From the NCBI RefSeq assembly GCF_020889685.1, contig NZ_JACMYO010000005.1, positions 37,631 to 101,630 of the forward strand: a stretch of DNA of 64,000 nucleotides. The letters run 5' to 3'. The notes beneath the pieces are model-generated. The model searched no databases and was not told the origin of the DNA. It saw nothing but the letters and a program-made list of their open reading frames with translations. The position numbers and the translations under genes are program-made. This DNA comes from Bradyrhizobium oropedii. GTDB lineage: Bacteria; Pseudomonadota; Alphaproteobacteria; Rhizobiales; Xanthobacteraceae. This document shows positions 37,050-46,228 of the stretch, one piece after another. Position 1 is the stretch's first letter. The number at the start of each line of letters is the position of its first letter.

Positions 37050-37949
37050 ATGACGAGTTCCACTTTAGCAAAGGCCGCCGAATCCGCAGCGTCCGGCACC
37101 GCCAATCCCCTCGGGTCGGCTCCCGGCTACAAATGGCTGGTCGACGACAACAACGTCAACATGGCGATGCCGCCGCCGCCGCCGCAAGCGGTTACGATCG
37201 ACGCGCAACCTCAGACGGTGACGGTCGACCTGCACCGCACCGCTCTGATCGTCGTCGACATGCAGAACGACTTTTGCGCGAAGGGGGGATGGGTCGACCA
37301 TCTCGGCCTCGATCACACGCCGGATCGGGCGCCGATCGAGCCGCTGCAGAAGCTTCTCCCGGTGTTGCGGAATGCCGGCGTGCACGTGATCTGGCTGAAC
37401 TGGGGCAATCGGCCCGATCTCAAGAACATGGCGCCCAACCAGCTCCATCTGTACAAGCCGAAGGGTGTCGGTATCGGTCTTGGCGAGGCGTTGCCGGGCA
37501 GCGGCGCGCGTGTGCTGCAGAAGGACAGCTGGGCCGCGGCCGTCGTCGATGAATTGCAGCAGGAGCCCGAGGACATTCACGTCGACAAATACCGGATCAG
37601 CGGCTTCTGGGACACGCCGCTGGACAGCATCCTGCGCAATCTCGGAACCAAGACGATCCTGTTCGCCGGCGTCAACACCGATCAATGCGTGCTGCATTCG
37701 CTCACCGACGCGAATTTCCTGGGCTACGGTTGCCTCCTGGTCGAGGACTGCTGCGCAACGACCTCGCCGGGCTTCTGTGTTGAAGCAACGCTGTTCAACG
37801 TCAAGAAATGCTTTGGCTTCGTGACGCATTCCTCAAACGTCATCGATGCAATTCAGGGACATGTCCAACAGCGGGTTGGACAGGCTTCCGATCTGGAGAG
37901 CGAGCATCGGGTTCGGAATGAACTGCTTCAGGGGCGACATCCCGCATAG
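37050..37949 (+). CDS. Isochorismatase-fold cysteine hydrolase, RutB-like
   Basis: A 299-residue hydrolase with the complete Asp-Lys-Cys triad: Asp70 in LIVVDMQNDF, Lys180 in HVDKYRISGF, Cys213 in VNTDQCVL. Overall pattern and spacing (GSWDYQ-like DSWAAAVVDEL, SGFWDTPLDSILRNLG) resemble RutB ureidoacrylate hydrolase and biuret or N-carbamoyl amidases. An N-terminal extension of about 60 residues with a PPPPP run is unusual and of unknown purpose. GGAGGAAAG precedes the ATG. Position after the importer suggests that it hydrolyses a ureido or carbamoyl bond in the imported compound. Confidence 0.87.
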   Translation: MTSSTLAKAAESAASGTANPLGSAPGYKWLVDDNNVNMAMPPPPPQAVTIDAQPQTVTVDLHRTALIVVDMQNDFCAKGGWVDHLGLDHTPDRAPIEPLQKLLPVLRNAGVHVIWLNWGNRPDLKNMAPNQLHLYKPKGVGIGLGEALPGSGARVLQKDSWAAAVVDELQQEPEDIHVDKYRISGFWDTPLDSILRNLGTKTILFAGVNTDQCVLHSLTDANFLGYGCLLVEDCCATTSPGFCVEATLFNVKKCFGFVTHSSNVIDAIQGHVQQRVGQASDLESEHRVRNELLQGRHPA

Positions 37950-38283
37950 GAGATCGCGCTGGTCATATCCAGCGCGAGCCAGCTCAAGTTGAGCCCATGA
38001 TGGATGGGAGCCGAGAACGAAAGTTTTTCAAGCGGTTATTCTCGTCCATCTCGGCTCTTTCAAAACCACAGAATTGCAAAACGAGGCCTCGCAAGCGAGG
38101 CCGCGCTTGGCGGCACCTCGCGAGCAGGATGGCCGTACGCGCCCGCGTCCTAGCGGGTCTGCGCCTGAGTCCAAGACGGATTCGATCCGGTAGGACACTC
38201 TGATCGCAACGAAGATCGTCGGTCAGTAGTGTCGTCCGGTTCGACGAAGGCGCGGGCGGCATCGGGCGGGGCGAGGCAAGCAC
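37950..38283 (+). other. Gene-free stretch of 334 bases between two operons
   Basis: No coding sequence is supported. Its second half contains the direct-repeat operator candidate described separately at 38147-38178 and should hold the promoter of the SDR operon. I see no hairpin followed by a T-run that would clearly end the upstream operon. Confidence 0.6.
38147..38178 (+). promoter_or_regulatory. Candidate AraC operator, site 1
   Basis: GTCCTAG and GTCCAAGACG as direct repeats starting 22 bases apart, 105 bases before the SDR start. The same arrangement occurs at 40364 and 46229. A 21-22-base direct repeat is the usual geometry for AraC-family sites. Confidence 0.55.
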
Positions 38284-39072
38284 ATGAGATTTCGCGGACG
38301 AACTGCTTTGGTAACGGGCGGCGGCACCGGAATAGGAGCGGCCGTCGCACGGCGGCTTGCGTCGGAGGGCGCCAATGTTGCGGTCATGGGCCGGCGACGG
38401 GAGCCGCTGCAAGCCTTGGCTGATGAAACCGGTTGCTTCGTGGTGCAGGCTGATGCGGCCGACAGCGTCGGGGTACGGGCGGCCTTGAAGGAGATCCACG
38501 ACAAGTTCGGCGGGGTGGACATCCTGATCGCCAATGCCGGAGGGCACGGCGTCGGTCCGACAATCTCGATGACCGACGAGACGTGGTCGCTGGCGACCCG
38601 ACTCAATCTCGACACAGCCTTTGTCTGTGCCCGCGAAAGCCTTCCCGATCTGATCGCGCGAAAAGGCACCGTCGTGATTGTCGCCTCGATCGCCGGTCTG
38701 TTCGCGGGCCCCGATGCGGCCGGCTATGTGACGATGAAGCACGCCTGCATCGGCTTCGGCAAATCGCTGGCGCGCGATTACGGCCGCAAGGGTGTGCGGA
38801 CCAACATCGTATGCCCCGGCTGGGTTGCGACTGCGATGGCCGACGAGCAGATGCAGGTCGTCGTCGAGAAGCACGGACTCCGTTCGATCGAGGAAGCCTA
38901 TCGGCTGGTCACCAAGGATGTACCGCTCGGCCGCCCGGCAACGTCGGAGGAGGTCGCCAATGTCATCTGCTTCCTCGCGTCGGATGAGGCGTCGGCCATG
39001 AACGGTTCGATCCTGACCGTCGACGGCGGAGCGGCGGTCGTCGACCTGCCGACGTTGGCATTCGTCGAGTGA
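38284..39072 (+). CDS. Short-chain dehydrogenase/reductase
   Basis: Classical SDR of 262 residues. The NAD(P)-binding motif TGGGTGIG is at residues 11-18, NANAG-like IANAGG follows near 85, the catalytic Tyr148-Lys152 lie in GYVTMKHA and the Ser in IVASIAG. The C-terminus GSILTVDGGAAVVD is typical. The residues after the first strand (GRR) suggest NADP(H). It is the first gene of an SDR, MoaF-like, SnoaL-like operon under the AraC repeat. Its substrate is unknown; presumably it is a hydroxyl or keto intermediate of the pathway that also uses the ALDH and GMC enzymes. Confidence 0.93.
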   Translation: MRFRGRTALVTGGGTGIGAAVARRLASEGANVAVMGRRREPLQALADETGCFVVQADAADSVGVRAALKEIHDKFGGVDILIANAGGHGVGPTISMTDETWSLATRLNLDTAFVCARESLPDLIARKGTVVIVASIAGLFAGPDAAGYVTMKHACIGFGKSLARDYGRKGVRTNIVCPGWVATAMADEQMQVVVEKHGLRSIEEAYRLVTKDVPLGRPATSEEVANVICFLASDEASAMNGSILTVDGGAAVVDLPTLAFVE

Positions 39073-39086
39073 GCGGAAGGCAAAAG

Positions 39087-39881
39087 ATGCAGAACAATGA
39101 CAGGCCCGCTGATTGGAAGAATTTCGATGACTTCGCCGCCGGCATTGCAACCAACCGGCTGCCGACCACGGACATGCTTGCCGGCCAGAGCCTCAAGATC
39201 ACGCTGAAGGATGGTCGCGCCATTGACCTGGCTTTCGCCTCGGCCGACCGCCTTGAATGGCGCGAGGGCGATGCGGCCGGTGCAGACTGGTACGAGGCAA
39301 TCATCGTGGCACCCGATGTGGTCTTCATCAACGTCACCTTTGCTGCGCGTGCGACAGAGGACGAAGCGTTCATCGTCAACACCAGGACGCGTCGGGTGCT
39401 GTCGGTGCGCGAGCGCGTCCGCGCCGTAGGCGAAGCTCCAGGCGAACCGCGGGTTGCGCAGGTCTACACGCCCGGTGTCGTCGGCGATCCCGCCATTCCG
39501 CCAGCGGGTTTCGAGCCGGCGCCGTCGCGGGATCTGGTCGGGATGACGGCCCACTACGAATACAGCCCGCAGCACCTTTACGAGCACGTCTATCTCAGCT
39601 CGCAGCGCTATGCCTGGCAAAATCTGGTCGGCGTCCAGCGCGGCCATGGCGACGTCGATCTGACGACGACATACAAGTTCGATCACAACCAGTACGTCTT
39701 CGGATTCCGCGAGTTCATCATCCCGGTCGCGTCGATCTTCTTCTACAACTGGGATGCCATGCGCTCGACCGGGAAATTCCTCGGCGTGACGAGCGAGGGC
39801 CGGGTCGAGAACAAGCCGGCCGGCGCTTTCATCAAGATCAAGTCCAGAACCAGCTACGACCCCGGCAAGGAGCCGGTGTGA
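39087..39881 (+). CDS. MoaF-domain protein
   Basis: About 264 residues, with two lipocalin-like beta-rich halves as in MoaF family proteins. The first half contains LKITLKDGRAIDLAFASAD, the second HYEYSPQHLYEHVYLSSQRY and FREFIIPVASIFFYNWDAM. MoaF was named from an enterobacterial monoamine operon and its biochemical role is unknown; despite the name there is no evidence of molybdenum cofactor work here. ATG 39087 is chosen over GTG 39069 because GGAAGG lies six bases before it. Co-transcription with an SDR suggests binding or isomerisation of a pathway intermediate. Confidence 0.65.
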   Translation: MQNNDRPADWKNFDDFAAGIATNRLPTTDMLAGQSLKITLKDGRAIDLAFASADRLEWREGDAAGADWYEAIIVAPDVVFINVTFAARATEDEAFIVNTRTRRVLSVRERVRAVGEAPGEPRVAQVYTPGVVGDPAIPPAGFEPAPSRDLVGMTAHYEYSPQHLYEHVYLSSQRYAWQNLVGVQRGHGDVDLTTTYKFDHNQYVFGFREFIIPVASIFFYNWDAMRSTGKFLGVTSEGRVENKPAGAFIKIKSRTSYDPGKEPV

Positions 39882-39897
39882 TCAAGGGAGCCGTGAC

Positions 39898-40284
39898 GTG
39901 AGCAACTACGACGCAATCAAGGCGCATTATGCTGGATCGGATCGTGGCGATCTCGCTGCCATGATGGCGCCGATCACCGGGGAAACCAGGTGGACCGAGA
40001 TGGCGGGCTTTCCTTATGCGGGGACCTATGTCGGCGCAGACGCCATCATCGCCGGCGTGTTCCAGCGCATTGGCCAGGAGTGGACCGGTTACACGTTCAC
40101 GCTTGAGAGACTGATCGACGGCGGCACGACGATCGTCGGGGTCGGGACCTATTCCGGACACTACAAGCCGACCGGCAAGGCGATGAGCGCGCGCGTCGTG
40201 CACGTCTGGGACGTGGATGAGGGACGCGTGGTGCGCTTCGAGCAATTCACCGACACACGGCTCGTCGCTGACGCGATGAGGTGA
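39898..40284 (+). CDS. SnoaL/NTF2-like protein
   Basis: 128 residues in one NTF2-like cone domain: the helical start NYDAIKAHYAGSDRGDLAAMMA, a strand block TRWTEMAGFPYAGTYVGADAI, and the late HVWDVDEGRVVRFEQFTDT typical of SnoaL-like enzymes. Members include isomerases, dehydratases and small-ligand binders, and the active residues vary, so no reaction can be named. The start is GTG at 39898, 16 bases after the MoaF-domain gene. It ends the operon. Confidence 0.8.
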   Translation: MSNYDAIKAHYAGSDRGDLAAMMAPITGETRWTEMAGFPYAGTYVGADAIIAGVFQRIGQEWTGYTFTLERLIDGGTTIVGVGTYSGHYKPTGKAMSARVVHVWDVDEGRVVRFEQFTDTRLVADAMR

Positions 40285-40363
40285 CGGGGGCGACCGCGTG
40301 CGCCGGGGCTGGGGCATCGGTCACTCGGCGCACGCGGCCTTCGGGCACACATTGCTCGTTTAT

Positions 40364-40395
40364 GTCCTAGGCCGATTGCGTCCGAGTCCAAGACG
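40364..40395 (+). promoter_or_regulatory. Candidate AraC operator, site 2
   Basis: GTCCTAG and GTCCAAGACG starting 22 bases apart. It matches site 1 at 25 of 32 positions without gaps, and lies 134 bases before the binding-protein start at 40530. Confidence 0.55.
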
Positions 40396-40529
40396 CGCCT
40401 GATCGCCCCTGCCTAGTATCTGGATCAATTCGGCCGAACAACGCGCCGCTATTGCATTGCACGACGCGCAAGGGGAAGCGTGCCGAAACAACGAAGCCCA
40501 CGCAACAATTGGGGTATGGAGGGGAACGC

Positions 40530-41795
40530 ATGACATTGAGACAGATGATCTTCGCTGCCGTCATCGCAGCGCTTGCGGCCTGCCTTGGCAGCGCTGCCTA
40601 CGCGGCTGATCCGAAATGCGGTGCCGGCACGGGCAAGGCGGCGACCGGCGAGCCGATCGTCGTCGGCGGCATCGTCAGCATCACCGGCCCGGATAATTTC
40701 AGCTCGTCGGGGCTGGCAGCGGCGGCGTATTTCAAGTGCTTGAACGCCAATGGCGGCGTCAATGGCCGCCCGGTCAAATATCTGCTCGAGGACGACGCCT
40801 GGAATCCGGAGCAGTCGTCGCAGGTCGCAGCCAAGCTGATCCGTGACCAGAAGGCGGTCGCGCTGGTCGGCAACATGAGCTTCGTCGATTGCGGCGCCAA
40901 TCAGGGGATCTACGAAAAGGAAGACATCATGGTGATCGCCGGCGTCGGCGTGCCGCGCGATTGCTTCTTCCAGAAGAACTATGCGCCGACCAATGCCGGC
41001 CCGCGCGTCAGCAACACCAAGGCCGTGATGGATGTCGCGCGGACCTATCCCGGCAAGATCAAGCGCGTGGTGTGCATCGCGCCGAATATTCCCAATGTGG
41101 GTGAATGGTCCTGCACCGGCGCGGTCGCCTGGATCAAGAAGCAGGGCGGTGACGGCAAGATCATTGCCTTCGACCCCGGCTCCCTTGATGCGACCTCGAT
41201 CGTGCTCGAAGCCATGGCGTTCAGGCCTGACGTAATCAGCGTCGGCACCCCCAAGGGGCTGGCAGTGCCGATCTTCGCTGCGGCGGAAGAGCAGGGGCTG
41301 GCCGAAAAGGTGCACTTCACCGGTCCGGCGTCGCTGTACAATCCGGATTTCCCGCATGCGATCGGCAAATACTGGGACGGCAAGGTCACGGTCGATATGG
41401 AGCTGAACGCTGCCAACGCCGGGACGCCCGATACGCTGAACTGGCTCGCGGTGATGGACAAGTATGGCCAGGGTTCGGACCCGCGGGACACCTTCTCGCA
41501 GGCCGGCTACCTCGCGGCGCGTGTCACGGCCGAGACCCTGCTGAAGATGGACCCGGCGAAGATCGACCGCGCCTCCGTCACCACCGCGCTGCGCAACGTG
41601 AACAGGTTCGAAAGCGACATGTTCTGTTCGCCCTGGTACATCGGCAATGGCCCACGTCACAACGCCAACCACGCCGGACCGGTATCGCAGGTCAAGGATG
41701 GCAAGCTGGTGCCGAAGCCGGGCTGCGTCGAGTCGGAGGACCCTGAGCTCGACGACGTGCACGCCTTCGAGAAGACGATCGGCATCGCGAAATAG
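40530..41795 (+). CDS. ABC substrate-binding protein (LivK type) of the AraC-region importer
   Basis: Periplasmic protein of 421 residues. The signal peptide MTLRQMIFAAVIAALAACLG ends near AYA-AD at about residue 27. The mature part has EPIVVGGIVSITGPDNFSSSG, a peripla_BP_6 start. Five or more cysteines (KCGAG, FKCLN, VDCGAN, PRDCFF, WSCTG) are more than usual and imply disulphides. GGAGGGG before ATG 40530 fixes the start. It is the first gene of a complete five-gene Liv-type importer. The ligand is unknown but is presumably the substrate of the adjacent dehydrogenases. Confidence 0.92.
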   Translation: MTLRQMIFAAVIAALAACLGSAAYAADPKCGAGTGKAATGEPIVVGGIVSITGPDNFSSSGLAAAAYFKCLNANGGVNGRPVKYLLEDDAWNPEQSSQVAAKLIRDQKAVALVGNMSFVDCGANQGIYEKEDIMVIAGVGVPRDCFFQKNYAPTNAGPRVSNTKAVMDVARTYPGKIKRVVCIAPNIPNVGEWSCTGAVAWIKKQGGDGKIIAFDPGSLDATSIVLEAMAFRPDVISVGTPKGLAVPIFAAAEEQGLAEKVHFTGPASLYNPDFPHAIGKYWDGKVTVDMELNAANAGTPDTLNWLAVMDKYGQGSDPRDTFSQAGYLAARVTAETLLKMDPAKIDRASVTTALRNVNRFESDMFCSPWYIGNGPRHNANHAGPVSQVKDGKLVPKPGCVESEDPELDDVHAFEKTIGIAK

Positions 41796-41798
41796 ACG

Positions 41799-42662
41799 AT
41801 GCCCGATTTCACGCCCTTTCTCGTCTCGGGCCTCGCGACGGCCGCCACCTACGTGCTCTCCGGTGTCGGCATCGTGGTGCTTTACCGGGCATCCGGCGTG
41901 GTCAACTTCGCCCAGGGTGCCGTCGGCGCCCTGGCAGCCTTTATTTCCTGGGTGATCGTCGAGCGCGGCGGTCCGGCCGAATTGTCGTGGATTGCCGGTA
42001 TCGCGGCCGCGGCCGCGGTGTCATTCCTCTACGGCCGTGTGATCGCCCCCCGGCTCGCCTACTCGGACCCGGTCATGCGCGCCGTTGCAACGCTCAGCTT
42101 TGCGCTGATCCTGATGGGCTTCATGGGATATGTCTGGGGCGAGGCGCCGCGCAGGCTTCGGCTGCCGACCGACACGATGAGTTTCGACTTGATGGGCGTG
42201 CGCGTCACGATGACGCGCGCGATCGCGCTCGCCCTCGGCGTGCTGGCGACTTGCGTGGTGATGGCGTTTCTTTCCTATAGCCGGGTCGGCCTTCAGATGC
42301 GGGCATTGGCCAGCAACCGCGAGCTCAGCGCGATGCTTGGCGTTCGCGTATTCCATGTCGACGGCTGGGCCTGGGTGATCTCGGGCGTGCTGGCCGGTGT
42401 CAGCGGCGTGCTGCTCGCCGACCTCCAGCGATTGAGCGGGCAGGCGCTGACATTCGCCGTCATTCCGGCAATCGCTGCGGCTGTCATTGGGCGCTTCGTG
42501 TCGCTCCCGGCGACGGTTGCAGGAGGCCTCGCCATCGGCGTCTGCGAGGCGCTGCTGACGCCGGTGCCGATCGTCGGTCCGTTCCGCACCGCGGTGCCAT
42601 TTCTGTTCGCGGTCGGCGCGCTGCTGTGGATGCAGCGCAAGGTTACCTTCGTGTACAGGTGA
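41799..42662 (+). CDS. LivH-type ABC permease
   Basis: Inner-membrane permease of 287 residues. The N-terminal VLYRASGVVNFAQGAVGALAA is the LivH signature, and MRALASNRELSAMLGVRV is the cytoplasmic EAA-like loop. It starts three bases after the binding-protein stop and ends six bases before the LivM gene. Confidence 0.92.
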   Translation: MPDFTPFLVSGLATAATYVLSGVGIVVLYRASGVVNFAQGAVGALAAFISWVIVERGGPAELSWIAGIAAAAAVSFLYGRVIAPRLAYSDPVMRAVATLSFALILMGFMGYVWGEAPRRLRLPTDTMSFDLMGVRVTMTRAIALALGVLATCVVMAFLSYSRVGLQMRALASNRELSAMLGVRVFHVDGWAWVISGVLAGVSGVLLADLQRLSGQALTFAVIPAIAAAVIGRFVSLPATVAGGLAIGVCEALLTPVPIVGPFRTAVPFLFAVGALLWMQRKVTFVYR

Positions 42663-42668
42663 GTTGAC

Positions 42669-43700
42669 GTGACCGATCAAAGCCTGGAGGGAGTTCCGTC
42701 CATTCGCGCCGTCAGATTTCCGCTTCGCTGGGGCGTCTTGTGCGCGGCCGCGCTGATCGCCCTGTATGTGATACCGGACGCGCTGAGCAATTATTGGCTG
42801 CGCACGTTCATTTCCGCAGCCGCGCTGACGATCGCGAGCCTGAGTGTCGGCCCGCTGTTCGCGCAAGTCGGTATGGTGTCACTGGCACAGTTCGGCCTGC
42901 TCGGTGTCGGGGGCTGGTTCGCGCTGCGCATCTCCCATGGCCTCGGGGCGCCGTTCGAGATCGCACTTCTCTGCGCGGGCCTCTCGGCGGCATTGGTCGG
43001 ACTGATCGTCGGGCTCCCGGCGCTTCGCATGCGCGGGCTCTATCTTGCGATCATCACCTTGATGATGGCAGGCGCTATCCAGGTGCTGATCAGCGCGTTC
43101 GGCTTCCCGGACGGGGGGCCGGGCATTCTCGGCAAGAGCACCGGCGCGCGGCTGATGATGGCGCGCCCGTTCGTGGCGCAGAGCGACCAGGCCTACCTGC
43201 GCTACGCGGTCGTCGTCACCGTGTTCTGCTATCTGCTGGTGCTGGCGCATGTTCGCGGGCGGCCGGGTCGCGCCTGGGCCATGATCCGCCGCAGCGAGGT
43301 CTGCGCGCTCGCCGGCGGGGTCGACATCGTCGCCTACAAGGTGTGGGCCTTTGCGCTCGCCGGCTTCCTCGCCGGCGTCGCGGGAGCGGTGCTTGCCGGG
43401 GGCGTGGGGCAGCTCGACGGCAGCGCGTTTCCGGCGAGCCAATCGATCATGCTGTTCGCGCTGACCATCGTCGGCGGCGCTTACTCCTGGTTCGGCCCGA
43501 TTATCGCCGGGCTGATGTTGCGTGCGTTCCCGGCGCTGCTCAACGATTTTCGCGTCGACGGCAATATCGCAACCATGGTGTTCGGCATTGGACTGCTGCA
43601 CGCCTTGATCACTGCGCCTCATGGCATCGCCGGCCAATTGTCCGACCTGGCCGGGCGCCTGCGCCGGGTCTTGGGTCGCGAAAGAAAGGCCGGTCCATGA
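42669..43700 (+). CDS. LivM-type ABC permease
   Basis: Inner-membrane permease of 343 residues. LGVGGWFALRISHGLGAPFE, ALRMRGLYLAIITLMMAG and FALTIVGGAYSWFGPIIAG correspond to the LivM fold, in the usual order. GTG 42669 opens the gene, and the end overlaps LivG by ATGA. Unlike the importer at 19343, the subunits here are all separate. Confidence 0.92.
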   Translation: MTDQSLEGVPSIRAVRFPLRWGVLCAAALIALYVIPDALSNYWLRTFISAAALTIASLSVGPLFAQVGMVSLAQFGLLGVGGWFALRISHGLGAPFEIALLCAGLSAALVGLIVGLPALRMRGLYLAIITLMMAGAIQVLISAFGFPDGGPGILGKSTGARLMMARPFVAQSDQAYLRYAVVVTVFCYLLVLAHVRGRPGRAWAMIRRSEVCALAGGVDIVAYKVWAFALAGFLAGVAGAVLAGGVGQLDGSAFPASQSIMLFALTIVGGAYSWFGPIIAGLMLRAFPALLNDFRVDGNIATMVFGIGLLHALITAPHGIAGQLSDLAGRLRRVLGRERKAGP

Positions 43701-44416
43701 TCGAGATCGACGATCTGACGGTGCAGTTCGGCGGCGTGCGTGGCTTGAGCGAGCTGACGGCACGCCTGCCTGAATCCGTCACCGGTCTGGTCGGGCCGAA
43801 CGGCGCCGGCAAGACGACGTTGATCAATGTCCTGTCCGGTTTCGTGCGTCCCACCGCGGGACGCGTCAGCATCGACGGCCAGGACCTGAAAGACATTGCG
43901 ATTCACAAGCGGGCCGGGTTCGGGATCCGCCGCACGTTCCAGAACGAGCAGGTCGTCGAGAACCTGACCGCGGCCGACAACATCCGAGCCATCCTCGACA
44001 ACGTGCCGATCGATGGGCGGCCGCGCACTGCACTGATCGAGCAGGCACTGGAGTTTGTCGGCCTTGCCGCCAAGGGCAACGTGCTCGGCCGCGATCTCAA
44101 TGCCTATCAGCGGCGCATGCTGGAGATCGCCCGCGCCATGGTCGGCCGCCCGCGGCTGGTCATGATGGACGAACCGGGCGCGGGTCTCGCACAGCATGAG
44201 AGTGAGCATCTGCGCGACGTCATCAGGCAGCTTCACGGCCATTGCGGCGCGCAGGTGCTGCTGGTCGACCATGACGTCGACCTGATCTCGGCGACCTGCA
44301 TGGCGACGCTGGTGCTCGATTTCGGCTCCGCGATCGCCTATGGGCCCACGGCAAGCGTGCTTGCCGAGCCGAAGGTCCGTGAGGCCTATCTCGGTATGTT
44401 GGAGGATGCGACGTGA
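43697..44416 (+). CDS. LivG-type ABC ATPase
   Basis: 239 residues. Walker A GPNGAGKTT, Q-loop IRRTFQNEQVVENL, Walker B LVMMDEPGAGLAQ and H-loop LLVDHDVDLI are present. The signature region reads LNAYQRRMLEIARAM instead of a standard LSGGxxR, an unusual substitution of the signature glycines. This could weaken one ATP site, or the partner LivF may carry the main activity. Confidence 0.9.
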   Translation: MIEIDDLTVQFGGVRGLSELTARLPESVTGLVGPNGAGKTTLINVLSGFVRPTAGRVSIDGQDLKDIAIHKRAGFGIRRTFQNEQVVENLTAADNIRAILDNVPIDGRPRTALIEQALEFVGLAAKGNVLGRDLNAYQRRMLEIARAMVGRPRLVMMDEPGAGLAQHESEHLRDVIRQLHGHCGAQVLLVDHDVDLISATCMATLVLDFGSAIAYGPTASVLAEPKVREAYLGMLEDAT

Positions 44417-45123
44417 GTGCAGGCCTGACAGTGCGGGGCCTCAATCTCGCGAGGAGCGGCAAAGCGGTCCTGCACGGCATCGACCTCGCGCTCGCACCCG
44501 GCCGGATCACCGCCCTGCTGGGCGCGAACGGCGCCGGCAAGAGCAGCCTCGTGCTGGCGATCGCCGGCGTGCTGCCCGCGACCTCGGGCGCCATCGATCT
44601 CGACGGCCGCTCGATCGCAGGATTACGGCCGGAGGCCATCCGCGCGAGCGGGTTGGCTGCGGTCCCTGAAGGACACCAGGTCCTGAACGAACTGAGCGTC
44701 GAAGACAATCTCAAGGTCGCCGGCAGCCATCTGTCGCGTTCCGCACTGAGATCGGCGGTTGATGTCGCGCTCGGCACCTTTCCCGAGTTGCGTGAACGGC
44801 TCCAGGCCAGATCAGGCAATCTGTCCGGCGGACAGCAGCAGATGGTGGCGCTGGCGCAGGCGATCATTGTCAAACCGCGCTATCTGCTCGCCGACGAGTT
44901 GTCGTTCGGTCTCGCCCCGGTCGTGGTCGCTCGCCTGGTGCCGGTGTTGCAGGACCTTGCCGCGCAAGGGGTCGGCGTGCTGTTGATCGAGCAGTTCACG
45001 CACATCGCCCTCAAGATCGCCCACGCGGTCTATGTGATGGAACGCGGCAGGATCTGCTTCTCGGGTGAGCCGCTGGAATTGATCGAAAATCCGGCCATCC
45101 TGCACAGCGCTTATCTCGCGTAA
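44413..45123 (+). CDS. LivF-type ABC ATPase
   Basis: 236 residues. Walker A GANGAGKSS, the LivF-specific VPEGHQVLNELSVEDNL, signature LSGGQQQMVALAQA, Walker B LLADELSFGLAP (Glu after Asp as required) and LLIEQFTHIAL are visible. The GTG at 44413 overlaps the LivG stop. A small hairpin GCGACC / GGTCGC follows the stop. It completes the importer, which is then followed by the araC-type regulator. Confidence 0.92.
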   Translation: MSAGLTVRGLNLARSGKAVLHGIDLALAPGRITALLGANGAGKSSLVLAIAGVLPATSGAIDLDGRSIAGLRPEAIRASGLAAVPEGHQVLNELSVEDNLKVAGSHLSRSALRSAVDVALGTFPELRERLQARSGNLSGGQQQMVALAQAIIVKPRYLLADELSFGLAPVVVARLVPVLQDLAAQGVGVLLIEQFTHIALKIAHAVYVMERGRICFSGEPLELIENPAILHSAYLA

Positions 45124-45185
45124 GCGCATCGTCGTTGCGACCGCAGGTCGCGGTGCCGTGCCCGCATCTCCGTGCCGGAAACCCG

Positions 45186-45217
45186 TTGACACGGCAAAGG
45201 AGGTGCTTAACATGTTA
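45186..45217 (+). promoter_or_regulatory. Promoter-like TTGACA and TAACATGTTA palindrome before the araC-type gene
   Basis: A consensus -35 box TTGACA at 45186 and a perfect ten-base palindrome TAACATGTTA at 45208-45217, where a -10 region would fall. A GGGAGGAG ribosome-binding site and the ATG at 45258 follow. This would give the regulator its own promoter inside the cluster. Confidence 0.35.
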
Positions 45218-45257
45218 TCAAAAGCGCCGCCCGACGGCGTTTCCCAGGGAGGAGCGC

Positions 45258-46214
45258 ATGCAGCTCCAGGAGTTTAGCAGCTGGACTCCCGATGTCTGGG
45301 GGCAGCCGCCTTTGGAGGAGTGGAAGGACAAGCTCCGGTCCGTGTGCGGGCGGTTCAATCCGTTCGGCCGGGAGGAGAGCGGCTTCGTCAATGGCGGCGT
45401 TGTGCTGCGCGATGCCGCGGGCATGGAGATCGTCCAGGTCGCAACCGACGTCGACGTGGTTCGCCGCGGAGAGCGCGACATTCGCCAGGACTATGGCGAG
45501 CACTTCTTCCTGCTGGTTCAGTTGCAGGGGGTATGCGGGGTCGAGCAGCAAGGGCACCAGAGCATCATCTCACCCGGCGACTGCATCCTGGTCGATTCCT
45601 CGCTTCCGTCGAATTTCTTCTTCAACGGCCAGTTCAGCAATCATTTGTCGGTGCACCTGCCGCGGCAATTGCTGCTGTCGGAGAAGCCCAACGACTTCGA
45701 GGTGTCACGACGTCTCGGCGCCGAGGACCCGATGTCGACAATGCTGCGGGCGCTGGTTGCCAAGATGCTGCAGATGCCGTCGAGCCACAAGCGATCCGGC
45801 GAATTGCGGCAATTGCTGCTGCAGGCGACCCGGCAGGCGTTCGCTGCGGATCCGCCGGACACCCCGCTATGTCCGAAGGAGCGTGCGTCCGGCCGGCTTG
45901 AATTTGCGCGGGCCCTGGTGGACCGCCATCTCACGGCGGAGTGGCTGACCGCGCAATGGCTTGCCAATCGTCTCGGCGTCTCGATGCGCACGTTGCAGGA
46001 GGATTTCAGCGCGGTCGGAACCACGGTCACCAGCTTCATCCGGGATCGCAGGCTACGGCTGGCCAAGGATCGCCTGCTGGAACGGCAGCGCGGCTCCGAC
46101 GGCGGCACCATCGCCGAGATCGCCTATTCGTCAGGCTTCAACGACATCTCCTATTTCAACCGTTGCTTCAAGCGGGCCTTCGACTGCTCGCCGACCGACG
46201 TCACGCGCCGATAG
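45258..46214 (+). CDS. AraC-family transcriptional regulator
   Basis: 318 residues. The N-terminal half is a cupin-like AraC-binding domain (FFLLVQLQGVCGVEQQGHQ, ISPGDCILVDSSLP). The C-terminal ~100 residues carry the double helix-turn-helix: LANRLGVSMRTLQEDFSAVG for the first and IAEIAYSSGFNDISYFNRCF for the second. It resembles the FeaR/OruR type that activates amine, alcohol or aldehyde oxidation operons. It sits between the importer and the ALDH/GMC genes, all in one direction. The 22-base direct repeats at 38147, 40364 and 46229 are its likely binding sites. Confidence 0.92.
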   Translation: MQLQEFSSWTPDVWGQPPLEEWKDKLRSVCGRFNPFGREESGFVNGGVVLRDAAGMEIVQVATDVDVVRRGERDIRQDYGEHFFLLVQLQGVCGVEQQGHQSIISPGDCILVDSSLPSNFFFNGQFSNHLSVHLPRQLLLSEKPNDFEVSRRLGAEDPMSTMLRALVAKMLQMPSSHKRSGELRQLLLQATRQAFAADPPDTPLCPKERASGRLEFARALVDRHLTAEWLTAQWLANRLGVSMRTLQEDFSAVGTTVTSFIRDRRLRLAKDRLLERQRGSDGGTIAEIAYSSGFNDISYFNRCFKRAFDCSPTDVTRR

Positions 46215-46228
46215 CCTGCTGCGCTCCC

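Noticed and set aside
39087..39881. Molybdenum cofactor biosynthesis role for the MoaF-domain gene
   Set aside because: No moa, moe or mob genes are nearby, and the neighbours are catabolic. The domain name alone does not support that role.
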